Source of the DNA: Ferrovibrio terrae_A
GTDB lineage: Bacteria; Pseudomonadota; Alphaproteobacteria; Ferrovibrionales; Ferrovibrionaceae
Length of the DNA stretch: 64,000 nucleotides
Direction: 5' to 3'
Assembly (NCBI RefSeq): GCF_943372915.1
Contig: NZ_CALSAN010000021.1
Location: forward strand, 1-64,000
Shown: piece after piece, positions 55,520-63,041 of the stretch
How the letters are laid out: each line of letters begins with the position of its first letter
How positions within the stretch are numbered: position 1 is the first letter of the stretch
The notes under the pieces: generated by a model
Database searches by the model: none
Told to the model about the DNA's origin: nothing
The model's input: only the letters and a program-made list of their open reading frames with translations
Made by a program: the position numbers and the translations under genes

Positions 55520-57610
55520 TCAGAACTCCTGCCAGTCTTCTGCGGTTTGCTCGGATTTGGTTTGCGTCGAGGCGGTGGTTTTCAGTGTGGCAACCGGCTT
55601 GTTGGCCGGCTTGGCCGCCGCGCGGATCGGAGTGACGGTCGCGGGTTTCGCTGGCTTCACCCCCGGTGCCGCGGCCTGCGATACCGCTTGTGCCCGGCTG
55701 CTGCCGTCGACCTTGAAGAAGCTGACCAGCTGGGCGAGCTGGCTCGCCTGCTCCGACAGTGCCTGGGCCGAGGCCGAGGTCTCTTCCACCAGAGCCCCGT
55801 TGCGCTGGGTCATCTCGTCCATCTGACTGACAGCCGTGTTGATCTGTTCCAGACCGGTGGCCTGCTCGCGCGAGGCGGCGGTGATCTCGGCGACGATGTC
55901 CGATACCTTCTTCACCGCTGAGACGATCTCGTTGAGGCTTTCGCCGGCCTGGCCGACCAGCTTGCCGCCCTCGCGGACCTGACCGTTGGAGGCCGAGATC
56001 AGCGTCTTGATCTCGCGGCTGGCATCGGCCGAACGCTGCGCCAGAGACCGTACTTCCTGGGCGACGACGGCAAATCCCTTGCCGGCTTCGCCGGCGCGGG
56101 CCGCTTCCACCGAAGCGTTCAGCGCCAGCAGGTTGGTCTGGAAGGCGATCTCGTCGATCAGGCCGACGATGTCGCTGATCTTGGTGGCAGAGGTCTCGAT
56201 CTGCCCCATCGCAGTGACCACATTGCCCATGACCACGCCACCCTTGTCGGCAGCGTCGCGGGCGACGCTGGCCAGCTGGTTGGCCGCGGCGGCATTATCG
56301 GCATTCTGCTTCACCGTGGTGGTCACTTCATGCATCGAGGCGGCGGTCTCTTCGATCGATGCCGCCTGCGATTCCGTGCGCTGCGCCAGATCCTGGCTGC
56401 CGGTCGAGATCTCGGCCGAGGCATCCTTCACCAGCATGGCGCTTTCATTCAGCCTGCTGGCAATGTCGCGCAGCTTCGCGGCCATCGCGTTGACGCCGTC
56501 CTTAACGGTGCCGAAGATCCCGTGATACTCGCCGCGGATATCCTTGGTCAGGTCGCCCTGCGCCATGCTGCCGGTCACGGTGGCCAGCTCAGCGGTCACA
56601 TCCTGCAGCATGCCGGTCAGGCCGTTCAGCCGCTGGCTGATGGTGAGCAGGAAGCCCTCCTTGTCGGCCTCGTTCAGGCGGGTGTCGAGATTGCCGGCGG
56701 CAGCCTTGTCGCAGAGCTCCGATATTTCCTCGATGGCCTTGCGTTCGCGGGCCTCGCGCGCAGACCGCTGTTCTTCTGTGGCGCGGCGCTGTTCGGCGAT
56801 ATCGGCCTCAGCCTTCTCGCGGGCGATCATGTTGTCCTTGAAGACCTGCACGCTGCCGGCCATCTGGCCGATCTCGTCCTTGCGGCCGGCGCCATAGACC
56901 TCGGCGCCAGTATCGCCCCTGGCCAGCACATTCATGCCATTGGCAAGTTTGGCGATGGGACGCGTGATGGTGAGGACGGAAATCGCCAGGCCGAATGCGA
57001 TGGTGAGAAATGCAATGGCGCTGGACAGCCCGATCAGCAGCGGGACTTCCCGATCGCCGAAGGCATGCAGTTCGTCAACCATAGCGTTGATCGCCTTGGC
57101 GTTGCGTTCGCTGGCCTCGACAAGTTGCTCATTCACCAGCCGGCGGTTGGCGCGGTTGGCATCATTGTTGCCCTGTTCGTTGGCGGCGGCTGGACTCACC
57201 TCGGCACCGAGCCGGGCGGTTTCGCGCCGGAAGGTGATGAAGTCCTGTAGGGTTTTTTTGCGCTCCTGGAAGGCCTGCAAACGGTCCGCCTGCTGGGTCT
57301 TTTCATACAGCGGGATCAGCTTTTCCATTTCGGCCAGGTGGCCGAGGAGATTCTTGGCGAACGGCTTGGCGGCTTCAGTGTCTTTCGACATGTAGATGCC
57401 GCGCGATTCCATCACCACGGCATTGACCAGGCCATTGATTTTTTCGGCATAGAGGGCGCGGTACGCGGTATCGGTCAGGTCATCGACTTTTCCGTCGTAA
57501 GTCATGATATCGCGGACACCAATAGTGCCGACGGAGGCCAGACCGATGGCGGCGATCAAAAGCACCAGGCCAACGCGAAAGCCAATCTTAAGGTTGTTAA
57601 TTACTTGCAT
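55520..57610 (-). CDS. Methyl-accepting chemotaxis protein with C-terminal CheR-binding pentapeptide
   Basis: A 696-residue receptor with TM1 near 10-30, a helical periplasmic domain of about 160 residues, TM2 near 190-212, HAMP, a second HAMP-like unit, and the signalling domain (EIAFQTNLLALNASVEAA). The last 60 residues are a flexible Ala/Lys/Thr-rich linker ending DWQEF, which matches the xWxxF tether bound by the methyltransferase CheR in enteric receptors. The other two receptors here lack this. A stem-loop lies in its leader at 57619-57648. Confidence 0.93.
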   Translation of the reverse strand: MQVINNLKIGFRVGLVLLIAAIGLASVGTIGVRDIMTYDGKVDDLTDTAYRALYAEKINGLVNAVVMESRGIYMSKDTEAAKPFAKNLLGHLAEMEKLIPLYEKTQQADRLQAFQERKKTLQDFITFRRETARLGAEVSPAAANEQGNNDANRANRRLVNEQLVEASERNAKAINAMVDELHAFGDREVPLLIGLSSAIAFLTIAFGLAISVLTITRPIAKLANGMNVLARGDTGAEVYGAGRKDEIGQMAGSVQVFKDNMIAREKAEADIAEQRRATEEQRSAREARERKAIEEISELCDKAAAGNLDTRLNEADKEGFLLTISQRLNGLTGMLQDVTAELATVTGSMAQGDLTKDIRGEYHGIFGTVKDGVNAMAAKLRDIASRLNESAMLVKDASAEISTGSQDLAQRTESQAASIEETAASMHEVTTTVKQNADNAAAANQLASVARDAADKGGVVMGNVVTAMGQIETSATKISDIVGLIDEIAFQTNLLALNASVEAARAGEAGKGFAVVAQEVRSLAQRSADASREIKTLISASNGQVREGGKLVGQAGESLNEIVSAVKKVSDIVAEITAASREQATGLEQINTAVSQMDEMTQRNGALVEETSASAQALSEQASQLAQLVSFFKVDGSSRAQAVSQAAAPGVKPAKPATVTPIRAAAKPANKPVATLKTTASTQTKSEQTAEDWQEF

Positions 57611-57618
57611 GACATCGC

Positions 57619-57648
57619 TCCGTTCGAGGGATCATCTGATCGAACGGA
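57619..57648 (-). promoter_or_regulatory. Stem-loop overlapping the ribosome-binding site of the first chemoreceptor
   Basis: TCCGTTCGA and TCGAACGGA pair across 12 bases in the leader of the receptor at 55520. Seen on the minus strand, the stem includes most of the GGAG that precedes the start codon by 7 bases, so folding could limit translation. Confidence 0.4.
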
Positions 57649-57732
57649 TATGCCCGAGCCGTGGACAGGAGAGAAATTACATCCCCGTAATCCAAAGGAT
57701 ATTGTGCTGAATTTTCAGTAACCTGTGACTAT

Positions 57733-59196
57733 TCAGTAAGCTTCCGGCAGGTGATCGGCGCCGATGTGGTCGCTGAACTTGGTGAAGGCGCTTTCGAAAT
57801 GCAGCTTGATCGTGCCAATGGGGCCGTGACGCTGCTTGCCGATGATCACTTCGGCCAGGTTGGCGATGCGGCCCATCTTGTCCACCCATTCGACATGCTC
57901 GGGCGTGCCCTCGTTGGGCTGCTTGCGCATCTCGTAATATTCTTCTCGATACACGAACATCACCACGTCGGCGTCCTGCTCGATGGCGCCTGATTCACGC
58001 AGGTCCGACAGCTGCGGCCGCTTGTCGTCGCGGCTTTCCACCGCGCGGCTCAGCTGGGAGAGGGCAATGACCGGCACATTCAGATCCTTGGCCAGCGCCT
58101 TCAGCGCCTGGGTCACTTCCGAGATTTCCTGCACGCGGTTGTCGTTGCGACGCGAATTGCTGCCGCGCACCAACTGCAGGTAGTCAATGATAATCATACC
58201 GATATTATTGGTGCGCTTCAGGCGGCGGGCGCGGCTGCGCAGCAGCGAGATCGAGATCGCACCGGTGTCGTCGATATAGAAGGGCAGCTGCGCCAGTTCC
58301 TTGGAGGCGGGCACGATCTTGCGGGTGAATTCATCGTCGGTGATGTCGCCGCGCCGCAGCTTCTCCGACGGAATTTCGGTTTCTTCCGCCAGGATACGGG
58401 TGGCCAGCTGGTCGGACGACATTTCAAGGCTGAAGAAGGCGACCGGCACGCCGGCGCGGGCGGCATTGAACGCCATATTTGTGGCCAGCGAGGTTTTACC
58501 CATCGACGGGCGGCCGGCCAGGATGATCAGATCCGACGCATGCATGCCGCCCAGCATCTTGTCCATGTCGCGCAGGCCGGTGGTCACGCCCGACAGGCCG
58601 CCCTTCTTCCAGGCGGCGTCGATATTCTTGATGGATTCTCCGATCGACTCCTTGAACGAGACGAAGCCGCCTTCCGAGCTGCCTTCATCGGCCAGCTTGA
58701 ACAGGCGCTGCTCGGTTTCCTCGATCTGGTGGGTGGCAGCCTCGTCGATCTTGGGATCGTAGGCGCGGTTCACCATCTCCTCGCCGATGCTGATCAGCTG
58801 GCGCCGCAGCGCCAGGTCATGGATCACCTTGGCGTAATCCTCGGCGTTGATCACCGTGGTGGCGGCGGCGGCGAGGCGGGCGAGGTAAGTGGTGCCGCCC
58901 GCCTTGATGACCACCTCGTCGCGCTCGAAATAGGCCTTCAGGGTGACCGGATTGGCGATCTCGCCGCGCTCGATCAGGGTCAGCGTCGCCTGGTAGATGC
59001 GGCGATGCGCCTCGTGGAAGAAATGCTCCGCCTGCAGGAAGCCCGACACCTTCATGGCGGCTTCGTTATTGACCAGGATGGCGCCCAGCAATTCCTGCTC
59101 GGCGTCGAGGTTGTGCGGCTGGATTCGGAAAGTGGGTTCGCTGGAGGCCGGATCGTTATTGGCAGTCGGGGCAGTAAACGAAGTCACAACGGCCAT
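57733..59196 (-). CDS. dnaB: Replicative DNA helicase DnaB
   Basis: A 487-residue hexameric 5'-3' helicase. The N-terminal domain has PHNLDAEQELLGAILVNNEA; the RecA-like domain has Walker A GRPSMGKTS near residue 227, IIIDYLQLVRG and the conserved DLRESGAIEQDADVVMFVYR. It ends with EAY. It follows rplI across a 303-bp region that has a terminator and DnaA-like motifs. In this genome alr does not follow directly; the sensory genes intervene. Confidence 0.96.
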   Translation of the reverse strand: MAVVTSFTAPTANNDPASSEPTFRIQPHNLDAEQELLGAILVNNEAAMKVSGFLQAEHFFHEAHRRIYQATLTLIERGEIANPVTLKAYFERDEVVIKAGGTTYLARLAAAATTVINAEDYAKVIHDLALRRQLISIGEEMVNRAYDPKIDEAATHQIEETEQRLFKLADEGSSEGGFVSFKESIGESIKNIDAAWKKGGLSGVTTGLRDMDKMLGGMHASDLIILAGRPSMGKTSLATNMAFNAARAGVPVAFFSLEMSSDQLATRILAEETEIPSEKLRRGDITDDEFTRKIVPASKELAQLPFYIDDTGAISISLLRSRARRLKRTNNIGMIIIDYLQLVRGSNSRRNDNRVQEISEVTQALKALAKDLNVPVIALSQLSRAVESRDDKRPQLSDLRESGAIEQDADVVMFVYREEYYEMRKQPNEGTPEHVEWVDKMGRIANLAEVIIGKQRHGPIGTIKLHFESAFTKFSDHIGADHLPEAY

Positions 59197-59338
59197 AGTC
59201 GAAATTCTTTCCAGCCTGAGTTCTGACGATCAGTTGCGTGACGCCGCGATGACGATTCTGTTGCGTCGTTACGCTGCGGGCCGGCATTAACAGCCATGCG
59301 GCCCCACACTTCCAGTTCTCATTTCGGTTGACGCCCTA

Positions 59339-59419
59339 TTATCCACCTAAATCTGGCTGGGGATAAGTAGCTTCGATAAGTCAGTGTGTTAGCTGCAGAA
59401 ATCCACAGGGTTATCCCTT
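59339..59419. other. Gene-free region upstream of dnaB with DnaA-box-like motifs
   Basis: The 303-bp gap 59197-59499 holds the dnaB promoter and the rplI terminator. TTATCCACC (59339-59347) differs at one position from the DnaA box TTATCCACA; further partial matches are GGGGATAAG, ATCCACAGG and TTATCCCTT. None is a perfect box, and there is no AT-rich unwinding element, so it is not an origin on this evidence. Confidence 0.3.
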
Positions 59420-59426
59420 TGGGCAA

Positions 59427-59457
59427 ACGAAAACGGGCCGGCATTTCTGCCGGCCCG
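59427..59457 (-). terminator. Terminator after rplI
   Basis: CGGGCCGGC and GCCGGCCCG pair around a 6-base loop and are followed on the minus strand by TTTTCGTTT. It lies 43 bp after the rplI stop and separates the ribosomal-protein operon from dnaB. Confidence 0.8.
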
Positions 59458-59499
59458 AGTCGTTTTGATACGTCCTGACGCGCGAGTTTACAGCCAGGC

Positions 59500-60054
59500 T
59501 TACGCCTCGGCGGCTTCGTCCTCGGCCTCGGCGGCTTCCGCCTCGTCGGTTTCCAGCGTGACGCCCTCGTCCAGCAGGCTTTCGGCGGCCACCTGCTTCT
59601 CGGCTTCCGATTCCGAGCGGGCGACGTTCACCTTCACATCGACGGTGACTTCGGGATGCAGCGCAGCGGTCACCGTGTACACACCGATCGTCTTGATCGG
59701 GGCGCCCAGGTTGATCTGCTGGCGGCTGATCGTGAAGCCGGCGGCGGTGACGCCATCAGCGATGTCACGGGCGCTGACCGAGCCGAACAGCTGGCCGCTG
59801 TCGCCGGCCTGGCGCAGCAGGGTAACGCTGACGCCGACCATCTTGGCGGCGACCTTCTCGGCCTCGCCCTTCTTGGCCAGGTTCTGGGTTTCGAGCTGCG
59901 CACGCTGCTTCTCGAAAACCGCCTTGTTTGCCGTGGTGGCCCGCAGGGCCTTTTTGCGCGGCAGCAGGAAGTTACGGGCATAGCCGTCCTTCACCTTCAC
60001 CACTTCGCCCATCTGACCGAGCTTTTCCACGCGTTCGAGCAGGATGACTTCCAT
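59500..60054 (-). CDS. rplI: 50S ribosomal protein L9 (bL9)
   Basis: A 184-residue bL9. The N-terminal domain is typical (MEVILLERVEKLGQMGEVV, then VKDGYARNFLLP), followed by the connecting helix and a C-terminal RNA-binding domain (GVYTVTAALHPEVTVDVKV). A 30-residue Ala/Glu-rich acidic tail follows (EAEAAEAEDEAAEA), common in alphaproteobacteria. The start at 60054 shares a base with the upstream DUF2232 stop. Confidence 0.96.
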   Translation of the reverse strand: MEVILLERVEKLGQMGEVVKVKDGYARNFLLPRKKALRATTANKAVFEKQRAQLETQNLAKKGEAEKVAAKMVGVSVTLLRQAGDSGQLFGSVSARDIADGVTAAGFTISRQQINLGAPIKTIGVYTVTAALHPEVTVDVKVNVARSESEAEKQVAAESLLDEGVTLETDEAEAAEAEDEAAEA

Positions 60055-61019
60055 TAGTTCTTCTCCTGGCTGGCTCCGGCCCCGGCGAAACGCCGGCGGA
60101 AACCCGCCCATTCTTCGATGAAACCCAAGATGACCACCAGTACACCGACCAGTGCGCCAGCCACGACCAAGACCGCATAAAACGCGGCCAGAACCAGACC
60201 GGGCAGGGCGACACGCGTCGCCAGCCCGTGAACCACGGCCAGCCCCTGCAGGAAGAAGGGGAAGGCCAGAATGGCAGCGACTGTGCCGCCGACAAAGCCG
60301 GCATCACCCGGCAGCATGAATGCGGCGATCAGCGCCACCACCAGCGACACGGCAAGCAGCCGCGAGAGGGTGAGGGCCCGGTACACCGGTGTGGGACGGC
60401 GATTCTGCTTCAGCATCACCGCGATCCCCTGGGCCAGGGTACCGTTGATCGTCATCATCACCAGCCAGCTGACGCCGAAGACGGCAGGCATCAGGGTGGC
60501 CAGACGCTTTGCCACGGCCGGCAGATCGGCTTCGGCAGAGCCCTGCGGCATGGCCGACAGGAACTGCACCAGCAGCGGCTGCAGCATGCCGGGCAGGCCA
60601 CCTTCGCGGTCCGCCGTCAGCAGCAGCGCCATGCCGAACAGGCCGAGAGCCCAGCCGGCAAGCCAGAGCACCAGGCGGCCGACCGGATACCATTCCAGGT
60701 CGTTGCTGATCTCGGCAGTGCTGCTGGCCTCAGCAGCCGGACGGGCGAGCAGCGCCTGCCGCACCACCAGCGCGACCGGAGCCGCGAAGGTGACGAGATA
60801 GACGCCGCCGGCCAGCAGTCCGTTCAGCGCACTGATCAGTGCGCCGACCACGCCGGCGATCCCCACGGCGGTCAAGCCATGGGTCATGCCGGCGAAGAAC
60901 AACGGCAGCGGGGCCAGATAGCCGAGCAGGATGCCGAGCGGACCGCTTGCGGCGGTCAGCACCAGCACCGCGCTCGCTGCACCAGCGAGGCTGCCGAAGA
61001 TCAGACTGCGGGTCATCAT
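60054..61019 (-). CDS. DUF2232 membrane protein
   Basis: A 321-residue multi-spanning membrane protein (about eight hydrophobic segments, for example LVVALIAAFMLPGDAGFVGG) between rpsR and rplI. This position is usual for DUF2232 proteins in alphaproteobacteria (and YybS in Bacillus). The function is unknown. It starts 43 bp after rpsR and overlaps the rplI start by one base, so it is probably co-transcribed. Confidence 0.88.
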   Translation of the reverse strand: MMTRSLIFGSLAGAASAVLVLTAASGPLGILLGYLAPLPLFFAGMTHGLTAVGIAGVVGALISALNGLLAGGVYLVTFAAPVALVVRQALLARPAAEASSTAEISNDLEWYPVGRLVLWLAGWALGLFGMALLLTADREGGLPGMLQPLLVQFLSAMPQGSAEADLPAVAKRLATLMPAVFGVSWLVMMTINGTLAQGIAVMLKQNRRPTPVYRALTLSRLLAVSLVVALIAAFMLPGDAGFVGGTVAAILAFPFFLQGLAVVHGLATRVALPGLVLAAFYAVLVVAGALVGVLVVILGFIEEWAGFRRRFAGAGASQEKN

Positions 61020-61062
61020 GGCTGCAGGTCCGGTTCCAATCCCCTTGCGGGGATCGGTGGCC

Positions 61063-61362
61063 TTACTTGATGACGAACGGCAGCAGAGCCAGGTTGCGCG
61101 CGCGCTTGATGGCCTGGGCCAGTTCGCGCTGCTTCTTGGCTGATACTGCGGTGATCCGCGACGGCACGATCTTGCCGCGCTCGGAAATGAAGCGCGACAG
61201 CAGCTTCACGTCCTTGAAGTCGATCTTCGGTGCGTTGGCGCCGGAGAACGGGCAGGTCTTGCGACGACGGAAGAACGGACGACGGGCAGGGCCGCCGCGA
61301 CCGGCGGGCTTGCCGCCGCGCTCAGAACCGCCACGATCAGAAGAGGTACCGGTGCTCGACAT
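61063..61362 (-). CDS. rpsR: 30S ribosomal protein S18 (bS18)
   Basis: A 99-residue bS18. The core is RRKTCPFSG, then IDFKDVKLLSRFISERGKIVPSRITAVSAKKQRELAQAIKRARNLALLPFV (in outline). The N-terminal 30 residues are a Gly/Arg-rich extension (GGSERGGKPAGRGG) related in composition to the tail of the neighbouring bS6. The start shares one base with the rpsF stop. Confidence 0.97.
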   Translation of the reverse strand: MSSTGTSSDRGGSERGGKPAGRGGPARRPFFRRRKTCPFSGANAPKIDFKDVKLLSRFISERGKIVPSRITAVSAKKQRELAQAIKRARNLALLPFVIK

Positions 61363-61859
61363 TACGCGTTCTCCCCGCCAGCGGCCGGAGCCGAATCTTC
61401 ACGTTCAAAGCGCGGACGACGCTCGCCGCGGTCACCACCACGATCGCCACGATCGCCGCCGAAGCCGCGACCGCCGCCACCGAAGCCACGATCGCCGCCG
61501 AAGCCACGCTCCGGACGGTCGCCGCGCTCGCCGCGATCCTTGTTGACCAGAATGGCCGACGGGCCTTCTTCCAGCTTGTCCACGCGCACGGTGAGGTAAC
61601 GCAGGATGTCTTCATGGATGCGCATGTTGCGCTCCATTTCGGCAATCGCAGCGCCCGACGCAGAGATGTTCAGAAGGACATAGTGGCCCTTCTTGTTCTT
61701 CTTGATGCGGTAGCTGAGGTTGCGCAGGCCCCACTGCTCGGTCTTGGAGACCTCGCCGCCCTGGGCCTTGATGATGTCGGTGAATTGCGCGGCCATCGCC
61801 TCGACCTGAGCGGTCGAGATGTCCTGGCGCGCGATGAATACGTTCTCGTAGAACGCCAT
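61362..61859 (-). CDS. rpsF: 30S ribosomal protein S6 (bS6) with Arg/Gly-rich tail
   Basis: A 165-residue bS6. The folded part is usual (YENVFIARQDISTAQVEAM; GLRNLSYRIKKNKKGHYVL). After residue 108 a long extension of RG/GDRGFGG repeats continues to about residue 155, like an RGG box, replacing the short acidic tail of most bS6 proteins. Length is about 50 residues above the usual. AGAAGGAGAG precedes the ATG. It is first in the rpsF-rpsR-DUF2232-rplI operon. Confidence 0.96.
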   Translation of the reverse strand: MAFYENVFIARQDISTAQVEAMAAQFTDIIKAQGGEVSKTEQWGLRNLSYRIKKNKKGHYVLLNISASGAAIAEMERNMRIHEDILRYLTVRVDKLEEGPSAILVNKDRGERGDRPERGFGGDRGFGGGGRGFGGDRGDRGGDRGERRPRFEREDSAPAAGGENA

Positions 61860-61879
61860 CGTGCTCTCCTTCTGGCTTT

Positions 61880-61912
61880 AGCGGCCCGGCGGCGACACAC
61901 CATGTGGCGACG
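61880..61912 (-). promoter_or_regulatory. Possible S6:S18 autoregulatory leader element
   Basis: In the rpsF leader, CACA and TGTG form a small hairpin flanked by TCGCC and CCGCCG on the minus strand. S6:S18-binding leader RNAs of bacteria carry a hairpin with an exposed CCG. The match is by eye and partial. Confidence 0.3.
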
Positions 61913-61971
61913 GATCGGACCTAGCCGGGACTTCATGCGAAGACCCAGCAAGGAGCTATGTGAGGGCGCGG

Positions 61972-61999
61972 ACTATAGCGATTTTCCACAGGCTGGCAA
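61972..61999 (-). promoter_or_regulatory. Sigma-70-type promoter of the rpsF operon
   Basis: On the minus strand TTGCCA (61999-61994) and TATAGT (61977-61972) are separated by 16 bp. Transcription would begin near 61965, giving a leader of about 105 bases before rpsF. Confidence 0.55.
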
Positions 62000-62070
62000 G
62001 GCAGCATATAGAAGGCCGGAACTGGCCGCGGCGGGGCTTGTTTCGGGAAATTAGTTCTCTATATGTTCAT

Positions 62071-62088
62071 ATATTTGCCGGCAAATAT
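62071..62088. promoter_or_regulatory. Perfect 18-bp palindrome
   Basis: ATATTTGCC and GGCAAATAT abut to form a perfect palindrome in an AT-rich stretch upstream of the repeat array. The 414-bp region 61860-62273 has no gene; it holds the rpsF promoter, this palindrome and the 10-bp repeats. It may be an operator for a dimeric regulator such as the lost antitoxin. Confidence 0.45.
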
Positions 62089-62120
62089 GCATACATTTGT
62101 ATTCATTTGAAATGTTAACG

Positions 62121-62210
62121 CGAATCTTGGCGAACCTGTATGAACCCCAGCGAACCGCCACGAACCCGAATGAGCATCGAATGAACCCCAGCGAACCCGA
62201 GTGAACCGCT
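62121..62210. repeat. Tandem array of 10-bp GAACC repeats
   Basis: GAACC occurs at 62132, 62142, 62152, 62162, 62183, 62193 and 62203, with diverged copies at 62122 (GAATC) and 62172 (GAGCA). Spacing is 10 bp throughout, apart from one 11-bp step, so the copies lie on one face of the helix. A period of 10 does not fit coding repeats. A 16-bp direct repeat (TGAACCCCAGCGAACC) at 62141 and 62182 is contained in it. Confidence 0.75.
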
Positions 62211-62273
62211 GGGAAGCCCAAACCGCCTGCTTTGCGGCCGTGATGGCGGGGATGGCGCCCGGAGACCGATGCC

Positions 62274-62458
62274 ATGGCCAGCGTGCCGATCCGCAACCTG
62301 GAGGCTGGCCTGAAAGTGAAGCTACGCCTCCGGGCCGCACGAACGGCCGGTCGATGTGGGAGGAATTGCGGGAGATCCTGCGGGCCGAACTGTCGCGACC
62401 GTTGGACGGGCTTCGGCGGAGCGGGGCGCTTGATCTTACGCTATCAGTCGGGCACTGA
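62274..62458 (+). pseudogene. FitA-like antitoxin remnant, broken by a one-base frameshift
   Basis: The ATG at 62274 starts MASVPIRNLEAGLKVKLRLRAA, the ribbon-helix-helix start of FitA/StbC-type antitoxins. After residue 22, at 62340-62341, the frame breaks; one frame over the family sequence continues as NGRSMWEELREILRAEL and stops at 62458. Adding one base after 62341 would restore RLRAARNGRSMWEE. The usual partner, a PIN-domain FitB/VapC toxin, is not found downstream; the next gene is a lipoprotein. It could also be a sequencing error in an orphan antitoxin. Confidence 0.75.
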
Positions 62459-62495
62459 CCGGAAATGGGATGAGTGCAGGCACAAGGAGGCCGCT

Positions 62496-63041
62496 ATGAA
62501 GCGTTGGTTTCTAATGGCTGGTCTTGCCGCTGTCGCAGCGGGCTGTGCCGAAGTCACTCCCGGCGATTATCCGAAGGGCTGGCCGGCTGTGGTTGGCCTC
62601 GGGCCAGCCTGTCAGGGTTTGGCAGGCACGTATAAGAATGCTGGGATGACGAATGACCCCAGAACTGCTCGGAATCGCTTGTCCGACTTCATTCTCAAGA
62701 ACAATGATCAAGGATTAGGGGCAGGCCAAGACATTCGCTTCACTTTTGGCCCCGATGATGGACTGACCGTCGATGCACTACGCAATGATGCCGTGGTTGA
62801 CAGCGTAACGTTGCTGCGGAGTGAACGTGGATATAGTTGTGAAAATGATGGGGTCAAAATCCGCAAGGCGGTGACGGGTGCTGTTGCCGGCTATAACTCG
62901 GCGTCCCGCTTCCTGACCAAGGGGTCGGATGGCTCGTTGATTGTTCGCGATAGTTTCAGCATGGCAGGGATTTGGATATTGCCGCCGATGCCAGTTGTGG
63001 TGGACGCGACTGAATGGGCGAGGTTCGAGGCGATTAAGTGA
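62496..63041 (+). CDS. Unknown lipoprotein
   Basis: A 181-residue predicted lipoprotein with signal peptide MKRWFLMAGLAAVAAGC (lipobox VAAGC). The mature part begins AEVTPGDYPKGWPAV and has two further cysteines (GPACQGLAG and RGYSCEND). AAGGAGG lies 5 bases before the ATG. I do not recognise the family. Codon use is a little less GC-biased than neighbours, and it lies beside the antitoxin remnant, which suggests a variable spot. It overlaps the next gene (GTGA). Confidence 0.75.
   Translation: MKRWFLMAGLAAVAAGCAEVTPGDYPKGWPAVVGLGPACQGLAGTYKNAGMTNDPRTARNRLSDFILKNNDQGLGAGQDIRFTFGPDDGLTVDALRNDAVVDSVTLLRSERGYSCENDGVKIRKAVTGAVAGYNSASRFLTKGSDGSLIVRDSFSMAGIWILPPMPVVVDATEWARFEAIK

Noticed and set aside
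48225..57610. Complete chemotaxis operon
   Set aside because: Only receptors and cheW genes are present; cheA, cheY, cheB and cheR were not found in the window.
59300..59420. Chromosome origin near dnaB
   Set aside because: No perfect DnaA boxes, no AT-rich unwinding element, and no dnaA, hemE, parAB or gidA neighbours.
62160..62300. CRISPR array at the GAACC repeats
   Set aside because: Units are 10 bp with no spacers of constant length and no cas genes are near.
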